Source: Flavobacterium aquaticum (GTDB lineage Bacteria; Bacteroidota; Bacteroidia; Flavobacteriales; Flavobacteriaceae). Taken from it: a stretch of DNA of 64,000 nucleotides. The stretch lies in NCBI RefSeq assembly GCF_003259835.1, contig NZ_QLMI01000004.1, positions 1 through 64,000 of the forward strand, given 5' to 3'. Within the stretch, counting starts at the first letter, position 1, and every line of letters begins with the position of its first letter. The notes beneath the pieces were generated by a model that did no database searches, had not been told where the DNA came from, and saw only the letters and a program-made list of their open reading frames with translations. Both the position numbers and the translations under genes were made by a program. This document shows, one piece after another, positions 19,290 to 28,530 of this stretch.

Positions 19290-21044
19290 TTAGAAATCGA
19301 ATTTGTAATTAGCACCTAACAACACCTGAATTCCTTGTACTGGGAAATTTGCCCAGCGTTTGTATTGTTGATTGGCTAAGTTGTTTCCTTTTAAGAAAGC
19401 GGTCAATCTAGCGTTGTATTTATAGCCTACGTGCGCATTCAAATCGAAATAGCTATCTAAAGTTACTTCGGTTGTAGTGAAAGTTCCTGGATTAATCGTT
19501 AAATCATCTTGAACAGAAATTAAATCTTTTCTTTCACCCACAAAAAATACATTTGCACCTGCGTACCATTTTTCGTTGATATCAAAATCTATGGTTGAAC
19601 CAATTTTTAACTGTGGTAAATTCCATGCTTCCGCTTGAGTGTCAGTTGAATAATTATTGTAGGTTCCGTTGATTCCGAAAGTTACGTTTTTAGAAAAATC
19701 GGCTTTCAATTCTCCGAAAACACTTAATGTGTTCAAATCATCATACACAACTCCGAATGAATTCCCGTAAGCATAACCATTTGTATTTCCGTAAGCTGGA
19801 TTGAATTCGTTACTTACAAACAAAGCTCTATCTGCCTGATTTTTATTTGAAATTCTAACATTGAATGCCACTGAATTCGCTAATTTTCCTTTCATCCCAA
19901 CATATAAATCATACTTATTATCGGTAGGTGCAATGAACATTGTTGGAGAAACAAACGGATTTTGATCTACGAAATCTGCATACGAATTTTGCTCTAAATC
20001 TCCTTCTGCTCCGGCGTAAGCTACTAAAATATCTCCTACTAATTTGTATGACGCTTTAATGTTTGGATAAACGAAGATTTTTCCATCACTTTCTCCATTG
20101 ATTTTTGCTGTTGCATAATAAACTCCAGCTCCGATTTGAACTGATAAATCATCTTGTTGATATAAAATACTTGGTCTTGTTCCTGCGATGATTGTGCTGT
20201 ATTTTAACTCAGAGTCAACATCATACATTCTGTCAAAACTTCCACCTACATAATCCACAACGAAATCTGCTTTTACTTTTTGACTCATCACATCAAAATC
20301 GAAATTAGGCTTGATGAAGAAACGATTTTCTCCCGAATCCAATCCATCTGAAAAACGTTTGAATTGCATACTCGCATCATTAAAAATTCCATCTTTGAAA
20401 CTCATTTTTCCACCAAGAGCAATCGTATTATACGTTTGTTTTGAATCGATTCCAGCAATTGTAGCGTCATCGAAGAAAATCGTTTCTGTTGGTAAACCGT
20501 ACCAGTTGTAAATTTGGTTTTTCACACCTAAATCAACGTTCCAACTCATATCGCGTTCACGAACTCCGTACGTAACATCTAAACTGGTGTTGTAGAATTT
20601 ATCATCTAAAACCAAATCTTTAATTCCGCCTTGAGATGATAAATGACGTAACATTCCACCTACATAATTGCTTCGGCTTAAATTTTGTGTAATGAATAAT
20701 TCCGCATTGATAGTTGGATAATTTCCAAAACCTAAAGTTGCGTAATTGTTGTATAATTTTTCTTTTTCGGTTTTATCTACTCCAGCTGCTTTTCCTTTTG
20801 CTGGCGTAAATGTTGATGCTACCGGAAACGAAAAAATATTGTATTGAATTGGTTCCTTTTTTTGCTCTTCTTCATCTTCTAAAACAGGCGTTTCTTTTAC
20901 TTTGAAAGCATCTGAAATAGTTGGAGTGTATGGTTTTACAATGTTTACCACTTCCGAACCAATGTTTTCATCTTTTACTTGGGCAAAAGAAAATTGAATT
21001 CCGAATACAACTAAAACTATGGTGATTATATTTAATTTCTTCAT
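19290..21044 (-). CDS. TonB-dependent receptor-like outer-membrane barrel
   Basis: A 584-residue exported protein with signal peptide ending FSFAQ. After a short acidic/Lys-rich linker (ETPVLEDEEEQKKEP) almost the whole length is beta strands typical of TonB-dependent receptors, with late landmarks NEKWYAGANVFFVGERKD, YFDLNAHVGYKYNARLTAFLKGNNLANQQY and a terminal YKFDF. There is no plug domain with a TonB box, and the length is short for a full receptor. It may therefore be a structural or porin-like barrel instead of a gated importer. It lies 72 bp downstream of the 1003-residue TPR gene on the same strand and is probably cotranscribed with it. Confidence 0.75.
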   Translation of the reverse strand: MKKLNIITIVLVVFGIQFSFAQVKDENIGSEVVNIVKPYTPTISDAFKVKETPVLEDEEEQKKEPIQYNIFSFPVASTFTPAKGKAAGVDKTEKEKLYNNYATLGFGNYPTINAELFITQNLSRSNYVGGMLRHLSSQGGIKDLVLDDKFYNTSLDVTYGVRERDMSWNVDLGVKNQIYNWYGLPTETIFFDDATIAGIDSKQTYNTIALGGKMSFKDGIFNDASMQFKRFSDGLDSGENRFFIKPNFDFDVMSQKVKADFVVDYVGGSFDRMYDVDSELKYSTIIAGTRPSILYQQDDLSVQIGAGVYYATAKINGESDGKIFVYPNIKASYKLVGDILVAYAGAEGDLEQNSYADFVDQNPFVSPTMFIAPTDNKYDLYVGMKGKLANSVAFNVRISNKNQADRALFVSNEFNPAYGNTNGYAYGNSFGVVYDDLNTLSVFGELKADFSKNVTFGINGTYNNYSTDTQAEAWNLPQLKIGSTIDFDINEKWYAGANVFFVGERKDLISVQDDLTINPGTFTTTEVTLDSYFDLNAHVGYKYNARLTAFLKGNNLANQQYKRWANFPVQGIQVLLGANYKFDF

Positions 21045-21061
21045 GTTCTATATTTTTAAAT

Positions 21062-21107
21062 GAGATTTTGAAACAATCCCGAAACTTCGGGACAGTATGA
21101 CAACTAT
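21062..21107. repeat. Dispersed CCCGAA..TTCGGG intergenic element, copy 1
   Basis: The sequence runs GATTTTGAAACAATCCCGAA, ACTTCGGGACAG, TATGACAACT. The spacer at 51617-51658 has the same series with few differences. The core CCCGAAACTTCGGG is a near-palindrome. Confidence 0.6.
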
Positions 21108-21116
21108 CAAATTTTA

Positions 21117-24100
21117 TTAGTTTGTGATTGATGAATTACGTTTTGCTTCTTCTCCTTTGATGAAATCCAATTCTTTTTGTGCTTCTTCGATTACATCTGT
21201 ATATTCTTTGAAGTTTTCAATTACACTTTCTAAAATGTAAGTCGCTTGGAAACTATCTTTTAATCCGTAGAAGTTTTTCGCCATAATTACTAAACTCTTC
21301 GCTCCGTAATATTTATAACCTGAATAATCTTTTGCGATTTTTTGTACCACAACATTCGATGGTTCAAACTTGCCTTCTTTGTTTTTGAAATACGCATCGT
21401 AATACAAAGCTTCGGCAGCTAATTCGCCTTTAGCGATTTTTTGCAATTTAGCATACGCTTCTTTCGCTTTAGCTTCATCATTCGTTTTGATAGCCGAACG
21501 CGCTACGATAATTTGAGCATCACTTTTAATTCTGTCGTCGATTTTGTCGTTTTTCAACACTTTATCGGCATAGATAACGGCATTAGTAAAATCTTGTTTT
21601 TCGTAATACGATTTCATTAAATTAGATTGTGCATAAGTAATGTTTTGTGGAAAATCTGCTTCGGTTTCCAAACGTTTTAAAACAGGAATAGCACTATCAT
21701 AATTTTTAGCTTTTAAATGCACTTGACACAAACGAGCTAAAGCTTGCTCTGTAAATTCGTTTCTTGGTTTTGAAACTACAAACTCATAATGTTTCACTGA
21801 ATTTGCTTCTAAATTATCCGCAAAATACAATTGTGCTAAATAGAAATTCGCTTTTAAAGCATGAATTCCGTTTGGAAATTTGCTTACATAACTTGAGAAT
21901 CCTGAAATCGCTTGTTTGTTATTGTTTTGCAAATATTGTTTTTCGGCAGATTCGTAAGTATCATTATCTAAATCAGCATCCGAAACTTCTACAAACGATA
22001 AAGTTTTTACCCAAGCTGCATATTCATCTACTTGACCTTTATCAACATAAATTAATCGTGCAGTTGAAACGGCTTCAATAGATTCTGGTGAATTTGGATA
22101 TTCAGCTACTACTTTTTTGAACTTAGTAATTGCTAAATCTTCTTTGTTTCCGTTGTAATAAATTAATCCTTGTTTTAAAATCGCTTTTGCTACATACGAA
22201 CTCGATTTGTATCCGTTGATTAATCTATCGTAAGTTGCAATTCCTTTATCGTTTTGGTTTTGATTTACGTAAGTATTTCCTAATTCATACAAAGCATCAT
22301 CCGCATATTGCGAATTTGGAAACGTTTTTGAGAATTTCTCTAAATCTTCAATTTTACGATCAGGTTTGCTTACAAATCCATAGCTGATTCCTTTTTGGAA
22401 CGCTGCATAATCCGCATCAACACTTTTCATATCGATAGCTTTGTTGTACGCATCCATAGCTGGCCAATATTTTGCTGCCATGAAATTACAATCTCCTAAT
22501 CTCAAATACGCATCTGTCAAGCGAACTCTATCATCTTTAGCTGATTTTGTATAAGTGTCAAAATATTGAATCGCATTTTCATATTCTTTCAACTTGAAAT
22601 ACGAATACGCTAAGTTGTAATTGGCATTAGCAAACTCAGGCGTATTTGAAGCTTCAGCCGAATTTAAAAACTGTTTGAAACTCAATTTTGCTTCTTCAAA
22701 TTGGTCTAAATTATATTCGGTTTCTGCTTTCCAAAAAGTTGCTCTTGCGGTGAATTTTGCATCTTTATTTTCGGCTAACGATTTTTTAAATAAGGCATAA
22801 GCCCCTTTGTAATCGCCATCGGTATACAATTCTAAACCTCTGTAAAACGTTACTTTTTGATACGCTAATTTGTTTTCTGGAGATTTATTTTTTTCCAATA
22901 AAACCAAAGCTTCTTTATAGTTTTTTGAAGTGATATACGAACTAATCAACAGCGTATTGATTTCCGACTTGTAAGGTGTATTAGGATATTTCGCCATGTA
23001 ATCATTCATTACTTCTGGAACCGATTTGTATGGATTTCCGATTTCATAACTCAATTTCGCATAATTCAAATAGGCATCTTCTTGAATTTTCAAATCAAAT
23101 TCCATTTCAGAAGCCGTTTTGAAAGCATTTAACGCTTGTTGCTTTTTATCGGTTTTTAAATAACTTTCTGCTAAATGATAATACGCATTTTGGGCAACAC
23201 CATCATTTCCACCAATGATTTTATTGAATTGAGAAATGGCGTTTTCGTAATCTTTTTGTTGGTAATAGGTGTAACCTAATTGGTAGAAATCCGTGTTATT
23301 CCATTTTCCTTTTTTACCGTTATACGCTAGTAAATAAGGAAGCGCTTTGTCGTATTGTTTTAGGTTGAAATAACTTTCTCCAATGATTTTTGACAATTCA
23401 CTTTTCTCTTCACCTTTTGATTTTGGCATTTGTTCTAAACCTAAATCGATTGCTTTTTGGAAATTCCCAAGCTTGAAATTCATATCCGCTTGGAAATACC
23501 CCATTTTCTCTTTGTATTTTTCTTGGTCAGAAACTTGATCAAAATATTGATTCGCGCTTTTGTAATCATCGGTTTCATAAGACATATAACCTAAATAGTA
23601 CTTTGCCTGACTTCCAAAAGTCTTCGAATTTACTACTTGATTGAAATATTTCGTAGCTTCTTTTGTGTTTTTAGCTGTGAAATAAGCATATCCTTTTTGG
23701 AAATTATATTTTTCTCTATCGGCTTGCGACATATTATTTGAATCCGCTTTATCGAACCATTCTAATGATTTTGGATAATTTCCTTGATCAAAATAGTAAT
23801 GTGCAACCTCAATATAGGCTTGATTTGTTTTCGTACTCGTTGGATAATCTTCTACAAAACTTTCAACCAAAACATCAGCTCCCATTTGATCCAAACGAAT
23901 CGCGCAATTAGCAATATAGTAAGCGCAATCCGATTCTACTTCCATATTATCGGTTTTCGATTTTACCTTGTCGAATAGAATTTGGGCTGCTTGATATTGT
24001 TTGTCTTTGTACAATTCTACCGCGCGATTAAACTCGGTTAATTCGTGCGTGTAAACAGAAGATTGTTGGGCAAAAAGTGTTCCCGAAAAGAACACCACTA

Positions 24101-24128
24101 AAAAAGAAAGTTTTAAATACTTTATCAT
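21117..24128 (-). CDS. Large exported TPR protein
   Basis: A 1003-residue protein with signal peptide ending SGTLFAQ, followed by TPR or TPR-like helical pairs over nearly its entire length (for example NRAVELYKDKQYQAAQILFD, YPKSLEWFDKAD, YENAIQYFDTYTKSAKDD, YDSAIPVLKRLE). It has the flavour of periplasmic Tol-Pal/BamD-type scaffolds and of the large TPR proteins in gliding/type IX systems, but no Cys lipobox. Paired with the downstream plugless barrel, it may help build or position an outer-membrane complex; this is an inference. The start is ATG 24128. A TATATTTG box lies 23 bp upstream. Confidence 0.8.
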   Translation of the reverse strand: MIKYLKLSFLVVFFSGTLFAQQSSVYTHELTEFNRAVELYKDKQYQAAQILFDKVKSKTDNMEVESDCAYYIANCAIRLDQMGADVLVESFVEDYPTSTKTNQAYIEVAHYYFDQGNYPKSLEWFDKADSNNMSQADREKYNFQKGYAYFTAKNTKEATKYFNQVVNSKTFGSQAKYYLGYMSYETDDYKSANQYFDQVSDQEKYKEKMGYFQADMNFKLGNFQKAIDLGLEQMPKSKGEEKSELSKIIGESYFNLKQYDKALPYLLAYNGKKGKWNNTDFYQLGYTYYQQKDYENAISQFNKIIGGNDGVAQNAYYHLAESYLKTDKKQQALNAFKTASEMEFDLKIQEDAYLNYAKLSYEIGNPYKSVPEVMNDYMAKYPNTPYKSEINTLLISSYITSKNYKEALVLLEKNKSPENKLAYQKVTFYRGLELYTDGDYKGAYALFKKSLAENKDAKFTARATFWKAETEYNLDQFEEAKLSFKQFLNSAEASNTPEFANANYNLAYSYFKLKEYENAIQYFDTYTKSAKDDRVRLTDAYLRLGDCNFMAAKYWPAMDAYNKAIDMKSVDADYAAFQKGISYGFVSKPDRKIEDLEKFSKTFPNSQYADDALYELGNTYVNQNQNDKGIATYDRLINGYKSSSYVAKAILKQGLIYYNGNKEDLAITKFKKVVAEYPNSPESIEAVSTARLIYVDKGQVDEYAAWVKTLSFVEVSDADLDNDTYESAEKQYLQNNNKQAISGFSSYVSKFPNGIHALKANFYLAQLYFADNLEANSVKHYEFVVSKPRNEFTEQALARLCQVHLKAKNYDSAIPVLKRLETEADFPQNITYAQSNLMKSYYEKQDFTNAVIYADKVLKNDKIDDRIKSDAQIIVARSAIKTNDEAKAKEAYAKLQKIAKGELAAEALYYDAYFKNKEGKFEPSNVVVQKIAKDYSGYKYYGAKSLVIMAKNFYGLKDSFQATYILESVIENFKEYTDVIEEAQKELDFIKGEEAKRNSSITN

Positions 24129-24150
24129 GTGATTCGTTATTTATAAGTTC

Positions 24151-24158
24151 CAAATATA
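24151..24158 (-). promoter_or_regulatory. -7 box TATATTTG for the TPR-barrel transcript
   Basis: It matches TAnnTTTG and lies 23 bp before the ATG at 24128, in the divergent spacer with ftsE. Confidence 0.5.
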
Positions 24159-24263
24159 AGGCTTATTGTAAGTATTAACGAAGGTTCTTAACATATTATT
24201 GTACAATTTTTGAACATAGTTTTTAACCAAACACAATAATTTTAATCGAAATTGGTTTAAAAT

Positions 24264-24294
24264 TTTGATACAGAAGCATAAGTTATTACTTTTA
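24264..24294 (+). promoter_or_regulatory. Promoter for ftsE and the glycosyltransferase genes
   Basis: TTTG at 24264-24267 and TACTTTTA at 24287-24294 are separated by 19 bp, the usual Bacteroidetes -33/-7 arrangement, 23 bp upstream of the ftsE ATG. Confidence 0.55.
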
Positions 24295-24316
24295 CATTTT
24301 AAAATCCAATTTATAT

Positions 24317-25000
24317 ATGTCGCAATCAGTTCTATCCTTAAAAAATGTAACCATTTATCAAGATAAAAATCCAGTTTTAACCGATGTAAATATCGAAGTA
24401 AAACATGGCGAATTTCTTTATTTGATTGGTAGAACAGGTTCGGGGAAAAGTAGTTTTTTAAAAACACTTTATGCTGATTTGGCTTTGACTGATGGCGAAG
24501 GAAGTATTGTCGATTACGACTTAACTACTTTAAAAGAAAGCGACATTCCTTATTTGAGAAGAAAATTAGGAGTTGTTTTTCAAGATTTCAAATTACTTTC
24601 AGACCGAAGCGTAAAAGAAAATCTTCTATTCGTTCTTAAAGCAACTGGCTGGACAGAAAAAGAAGAAATGGACGTTAAAATTGAAGAAGTTTTAGATAAA
24701 GTTGGAATGAAAGGTTTTGCTTCAAAAATGCCACATCAACTTTCTGGCGGAGAACAACAACGTGTTGGGATTGCAAGAGCCTTATTAAACGACCCAGAAA
24801 TCATTTTAGCAGACGAACCAACAGGAAACCTTGACCCACAAACAAGTGTTGAAGTTATGGAAGTACTAAGAAAAATTAACGCAAACGGAAAAACCATTTT
24901 AATGGCGACTCACGATTATGCATTAGTTTTAAAATACCCTTCAAAAACACTAAAATTTGAAGGCGGAAAAATGTTTGAAGTAGTTCAAAGAACGGTGTAA
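24317..25000 (+). CDS. ftsE: Cell-division ABC transporter ATP-binding protein FtsE
   Basis: A 227-residue ABC ATPase with Walker A GRTGSGKSS, the Q-loop in VVFQDFKLL, the signature LSGGEQQRVGIARAL, Walker B IILADEP and the H-loop in ATHDY. The text around Walker A and the Q-loop (QDFKLLSDRSVKENL) is characteristic of FtsE, which with FtsX transmits signals to peptidoglycan hydrolases at the septum. FtsX is not adjacent; ftsE is immediately followed (0 bp) by a glycosyltransferase gene, and the promoter upstream probably drives all three plus-strand genes. It could instead be a LolD-like ATPase, but the motifs fit FtsE better. Confidence 0.85.
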   Translation: MSQSVLSLKNVTIYQDKNPVLTDVNIEVKHGEFLYLIGRTGSGKSSFLKTLYADLALTDGEGSIVDYDLTTLKESDIPYLRRKLGVVFQDFKLLSDRSVKENLLFVLKATGWTEKEEMDVKIEEVLDKVGMKGFASKMPHQLSGGEQQRVGIARALLNDPEIILADEPTGNLDPQTSVEVMEVLRKINANGKTILMATHDYALVLKYPSKTLKFEGGKMFEVVQRTV

Positions 25001-25888
25001 ATGTTATCGGTTTTAATAACGATATACCATTACAATCTTTTGCCTTTAGTAAAAGAAATTCATCAACAATGTCTTGATTTAGGTATCGATTTTGAAATTT
25101 TAACGCAAGACGATGCTTCCCATTCGATTTATAATGTTGAGAACGAAAAAATAAATTCACTTTCTAATTGTAGCTATGTTTCTCTTGAAAAAAACGTAGG
25201 CTATCGTGAAAACAAAAACATTTTAGTTAGCCAATCGAAATATGAAAATTTATTGATTTTAGATGGTGATTGTGTTTTGCCTTTTCCAAATTTCATAAAA
25301 AATTACATTGATCAAATTCCTGATTATGAAGTAGTTTATGGAGGAAGAATTCATGCTGAAAAAGCTCCTTCAAAACAACAATTACTTCGCTGGAAATATG
25401 GCAAATTCATGGAAGACCAAACAGTCGACCAGAGAAATAAAAATGAGTATCGAGCGACTTTGTTCAATAATACTTTGATAAAAAAATCGGTTTTTAATCG
25501 CATTAAATTTGATAGTTCTTTTAAAAAATATGGTCACGATGACACGCTTTTTTCTTTTGAACTTCAAAAAATGAATGCTAAAGTTAAACACATCAACAAC
25601 CCTGTTCAGCATGATGATATTGACTCGAATTCTGTTTATGTTGAAAAAACAAAAAACTCGTTAGACAATTTATACTCACTTTATAAAAAACAACTTATTA
25701 CAAAAGAATACAGCAAAATGGTAAGCTTAGTTTCTAAGTTAGATACTTTTAAAATCACGTATTTGTTAGCGGTTTTGTATTCGGTTTTTGGGAAATTTAT
25801 TGAGAATCAACTTAAAGGAAATAATCCGTCTTTGTTTGTTTTTAATGTGTTTCGATTAACTTATTTTAGTAAAATTTACATTGGATGA
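25001..25888 (+). CDS. Family 2-like glycosyltransferase
   Basis: A 295-residue GT-A fold enzyme: it starts MLSVLITIYHYNLLPLV, has LTQDDAS in the nucleotide-binding part and the metal-binding DxD-like ILDGDCVLP, and ends with a helical segment. It uses a nucleotide sugar to extend a glycan at the inner face of the membrane; donor and acceptor are not predictable. The start codon directly abuts the ftsE stop, and the stop overlaps the next glycosyltransferase by 4 bp (ATGA), so the three are translationally coupled. Confidence 0.85.
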   Translation: MLSVLITIYHYNLLPLVKEIHQQCLDLGIDFEILTQDDASHSIYNVENEKINSLSNCSYVSLEKNVGYRENKNILVSQSKYENLLILDGDCVLPFPNFIKNYIDQIPDYEVVYGGRIHAEKAPSKQQLLRWKYGKFMEDQTVDQRNKNEYRATLFNNTLIKKSVFNRIKFDSSFKKYGHDDTLFSFELQKMNAKVKHINNPVQHDDIDSNSVYVEKTKNSLDNLYSLYKKQLITKEYSKMVSLVSKLDTFKITYLLAVLYSVFGKFIENQLKGNNPSLFVFNVFRLTYFSKIYIG

Positions 25889-27042
25889 AAATACTGATTA
25901 TCAATAATTTTAATAGTGAAAATCGACTTGGAGGAGTTGAACACTATTTGCATGAATTGATTCAGTATGCCGAAAAAAATAATTCTATCTTCACTTTTAA
26001 ATGGTTTGGAAAGGATAAAATAAAAACCAATTGGGTTGAGAAATTCTACCACAAAACCATTACGCAAGAAATTATTCAAGAAATAGAAAGTTTTCAACCT
26101 GATGTAATTCACTGTTTTAGTATTGGCGCACCTGTAACGCCGCATTTCATGGAATTTGCTGAATCTAAAGGAATTCCTATTGTGTTTTCTTTTCGCGATT
26201 ATTATTACATCTGCCCGAAAAACTATATGCTGAATGATAAAAACGAAGTACTTCATAAACATGAAAGTGCTATAGAATGCATATTACATCATCAACCAAA
26301 ACGAAATATTTTATTTGATACTTTGCTGTATTTAAAACAATCGCATCATAAAAGTATTATCAAAAAACATATTGATTATTTTTTAACGCCATCAGAAAAT
26401 TTAACGCAATTTATTTCAAACCATTTTAAAAAAGAAGGAAAAACATTAGCAAATCCAATACTTATCAAACAAAACAAAAATTCTAATTCAGAAGGAAATT
26501 ATATTTTGTTTGTTGGACGATTGGTTCCTGAAAAAGGGATTTTGACTTTATTAAAAGCATTTCAGAACATTTCCAAACAATTTCCAAACGAAAAATTATG
26601 GATTGTTGGCGATGGAAATCAAATAGTAGAACTTCAGAATTTTACAGAAAATAATAATCTACAAAACGTTTTATTTTTAGGAAACAAATCCCGTGAAGAA
26701 TTACAAGAAATTTATGCTAACTGCAAATTTTCAGTAGTACCGAGTGAATATTTAGAAGCGTACGGCAATGTGATTTTAGAAAGTTTCGCTTTTGGAAAAA
26801 CGGTAATTACAAGTGATTTAGTTGGAATTAAAAATGAAATTGAGCAAAATAATGTTGGGCTAACGTATTCCTTCAAAAATCAGAAAGCATTGGAAGAAAA
26901 AATGATGGAACTTCTTTCAAATTCAGGTTTAAAAAGCGAATTAGAAATCAACATCCCTAAGTATTTAGCAACCAAAACATTTGCAAAACATTTTGAAGAT
27001 TTAGTAACTATTTACGAAGATTTACTTAGAGGAAATGGCTAA
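25885..27042 (+). CDS. Family 4-type glycosyltransferase
   Basis: A 385-residue GT-B retaining glycosyltransferase. The N-terminal acceptor domain begins MKILIINNFNSENRLGGVE with the Gly-rich loop. The C-terminal donor domain has NYILFVGRLVPEKGILTLL and the E-x7-E pair in EAYGNVILESFAFGKTV. It overlaps the preceding gene by 4 bp. Its last 21 bp overlap the convergent ketoisomerase gene, so the two transcripts collide here. It probably adds one sugar of the polysaccharide repeat unit. Confidence 0.88.
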   Translation: MKILIINNFNSENRLGGVEHYLHELIQYAEKNNSIFTFKWFGKDKIKTNWVEKFYHKTITQEIIQEIESFQPDVIHCFSIGAPVTPHFMEFAESKGIPIVFSFRDYYYICPKNYMLNDKNEVLHKHESAIECILHHQPKRNILFDTLLYLKQSHHKSIIKKHIDYFLTPSENLTQFISNHFKKEGKTLANPILIKQNKNSNSEGNYILFVGRLVPEKGILTLLKAFQNISKQFPNEKLWIVGDGNQIVELQNFTENNNLQNVLFLGNKSREELQEIYANCKFSVVPSEYLEAYGNVILESFAFGKTVITSDLVGIKNEIEQNNVGLTYSFKNQKALEEKMMELLSNSGLKSELEINIPKYLATKTFAKHFEDLVTIYEDLLRGNG

Positions 27043-27417
27043 AAACTCATTAAAATCTCTAATATAATCTGCCTCTGAAAACACATCAGAAGCCACCACT
27101 AAACAAACAGCTCCTGAAGAAAAGTTTTTCAGTTCGCGCCAAATTCCATTGGTAATTAACAAGCCTTCAAAAGGTTTATTCAAAGTAACTGATTTTTCAA
27201 CTTTTCCATCATTTATAATTACATCAAAACTACCTGATAATGCTATCAAAAACTCTTGTTGTTCTTTATGCGAATGACCACCGCGCTCTGCTCCTGCCGG
27301 AACATCGTACAAATAATAAACACGCTTAATTTCAAACGGCAAAACTTCCTTTTCGATAACGGATAAATTACCTCTTGGATCTTCTATTTTTGGTATTTTT
27401 ATGATATTAATTTTCAT
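27022..27417 (-). CDS. fdtA: FdtA/QdtA-like dTDP-sugar 3,4-ketoisomerase (cupin)
   Basis: A 131-residue WxcM-like cupin. It has KIEDPRGNLSVIE, RVYYLYDVPAGAERGGHSHK with the conserved His pair and the following QQEFLIALSGSF, and a C-terminal RDFNEFL. Enzymes of this family isomerise dTDP-4-keto-6-deoxyglucose to the 3-keto sugar (FdtA gives the galacto, QdtA the gluco form) ahead of 3-amination. The partner aminotransferase is probably the DegT-type gene at 31455-32555. Which epimer is formed cannot be read from the sequence. It overlaps the end of the plus-strand glycosyltransferase, and its start overlaps the upstream minus-strand glycosyltransferase by 11 bp. Confidence 0.8.
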   Translation of the reverse strand: MKINIIKIPKIEDPRGNLSVIEKEVLPFEIKRVYYLYDVPAGAERGGHSHKEQQEFLIALSGSFDVIINDGKVEKSVTLNKPFEGLLITNGIWRELKNFSSGAVCLVVASDVFSEADYIRDFNEFLAISSK

Positions 27418-28477
27418 TTTTTAAAATTTGTAACCACTGATTAACAATTACGCTTGAATGAAATTTTGCTACACTTGAAACCGCATTATTCTTACAATCT
27501 TGATATAAAATTTCGTCTTCTACAAATATATCTAATTTGCGAGTTAATTCATCAAAATTTTGGTTTTCTACTAAGATTCCATTGCTATTATTATGGATTA
27601 ATTCTCTTGGACCATATTCGCAATCAAATGAAATTACTGGAACTCCTAAACTTAAAGCCTCTAAAATAACCATTGAAAACCCTTCATACTGACTTGATAA
27701 AACCAAAAACTTTGCTTTTGAAATATAATCATAAACATTTTCTTTGAAACCTAAAAGATGAACAACAGTTTGTAAATTGAAATCGCAAATCTTTTTTTCT
27801 AAATTGGCTTGTTCTTCTCCTGTTCCTAAAATTACCAAATGGATATTTTTTTCAGGCAAATGAGACTTGGAATAACTCTCAATTAATTTATCAAATTGTT
27901 TTAGTTTAACTAATCTTCCAACGGCAATTACATATTTGAAAGGCAAAATTTCAGAATTGGAAGGTGTTTTAAAATCAAATGAATTCGGAATTACTTCAAT
28001 TGCGCTGTTTTTAAACTCAATTTCTATCTTTTGTTTAACACCGTTTGAAACGGCAACAACTTTATACGCTTTTTGAAGTATTAGTTTCGCAATCCATTTA
28101 TTTTCAGTTAAATAATTCTCCAATTTACTACTATGAATGGTGTAAATCGTTTTGACATTTTGATAAATAAAATGCAGAAATACCCATTCCATCTTTGGAT
28201 TAATGCGATGACGAAAATCGATTACATAATCAAATTTTTCCTTTTTTAGATAGTTTTTGAGTTTAAAGTATTTAATAAATTTCGAATACTTTCCAAACGA
28301 AACTAATTGTCCTGCAAATTCAAATTCAATTTTGTCTTCTAAAACTATTGTATGAACTTCAATTCCTTCATCGTGAAGCATTTTTGTTGTTGTTCCAAAA
28401 ACGCGTTCTAAACCACCTTCAGCCAATTTATAACCAATTACGGCTACTTTTAGTTGTTTTTTTGAGTGGTTTGTCAT
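27407..28477 (-). CDS. Family 4-type glycosyltransferase
   Basis: A 356-residue GT-B glycosyltransferase with GYKLAEGGLERVFG in the N-terminal domain, VIAVGRLVKLKQFDKLI at the start of the donor domain, and EGFSMVILEALSLGVPVISFDCEYGPREL carrying the E-x7-E catalytic pair. The last 11 bp overlap the ketoisomerase gene, so the two form a small minus-strand unit. It stands back to back with the plus-strand glycosyltransferase at 28531; the 53-bp spacer must hold both promoters. Confidence 0.88.
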   Translation of the reverse strand: MTNHSKKQLKVAVIGYKLAEGGLERVFGTTTKMLHDEGIEVHTIVLEDKIEFEFAGQLVSFGKYSKFIKYFKLKNYLKKEKFDYVIDFRHRINPKMEWVFLHFIYQNVKTIYTIHSSKLENYLTENKWIAKLILQKAYKVVAVSNGVKQKIEIEFKNSAIEVIPNSFDFKTPSNSEILPFKYVIAVGRLVKLKQFDKLIESYSKSHLPEKNIHLVILGTGEEQANLEKKICDFNLQTVVHLLGFKENVYDYISKAKFLVLSSQYEGFSMVILEALSLGVPVISFDCEYGPRELIHNNSNGILVENQNFDELTRKLDIFVEDEILYQDCKNNAVSSVAKFHSSVIVNQWLQILKNEN

Positions 28478-28530
28478 TTCGATTCGATTAGTTTCTTAAT
28501 TTAGCATAAAAATAGATTTAAAAACCCAAT

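Noticed and set aside
24141..24467. Minus-strand frame of 108 codons overlapping ftsE
   Set aside because: It is antisense to ftsE and runs through its promoter; the composition is that of a shadow frame.
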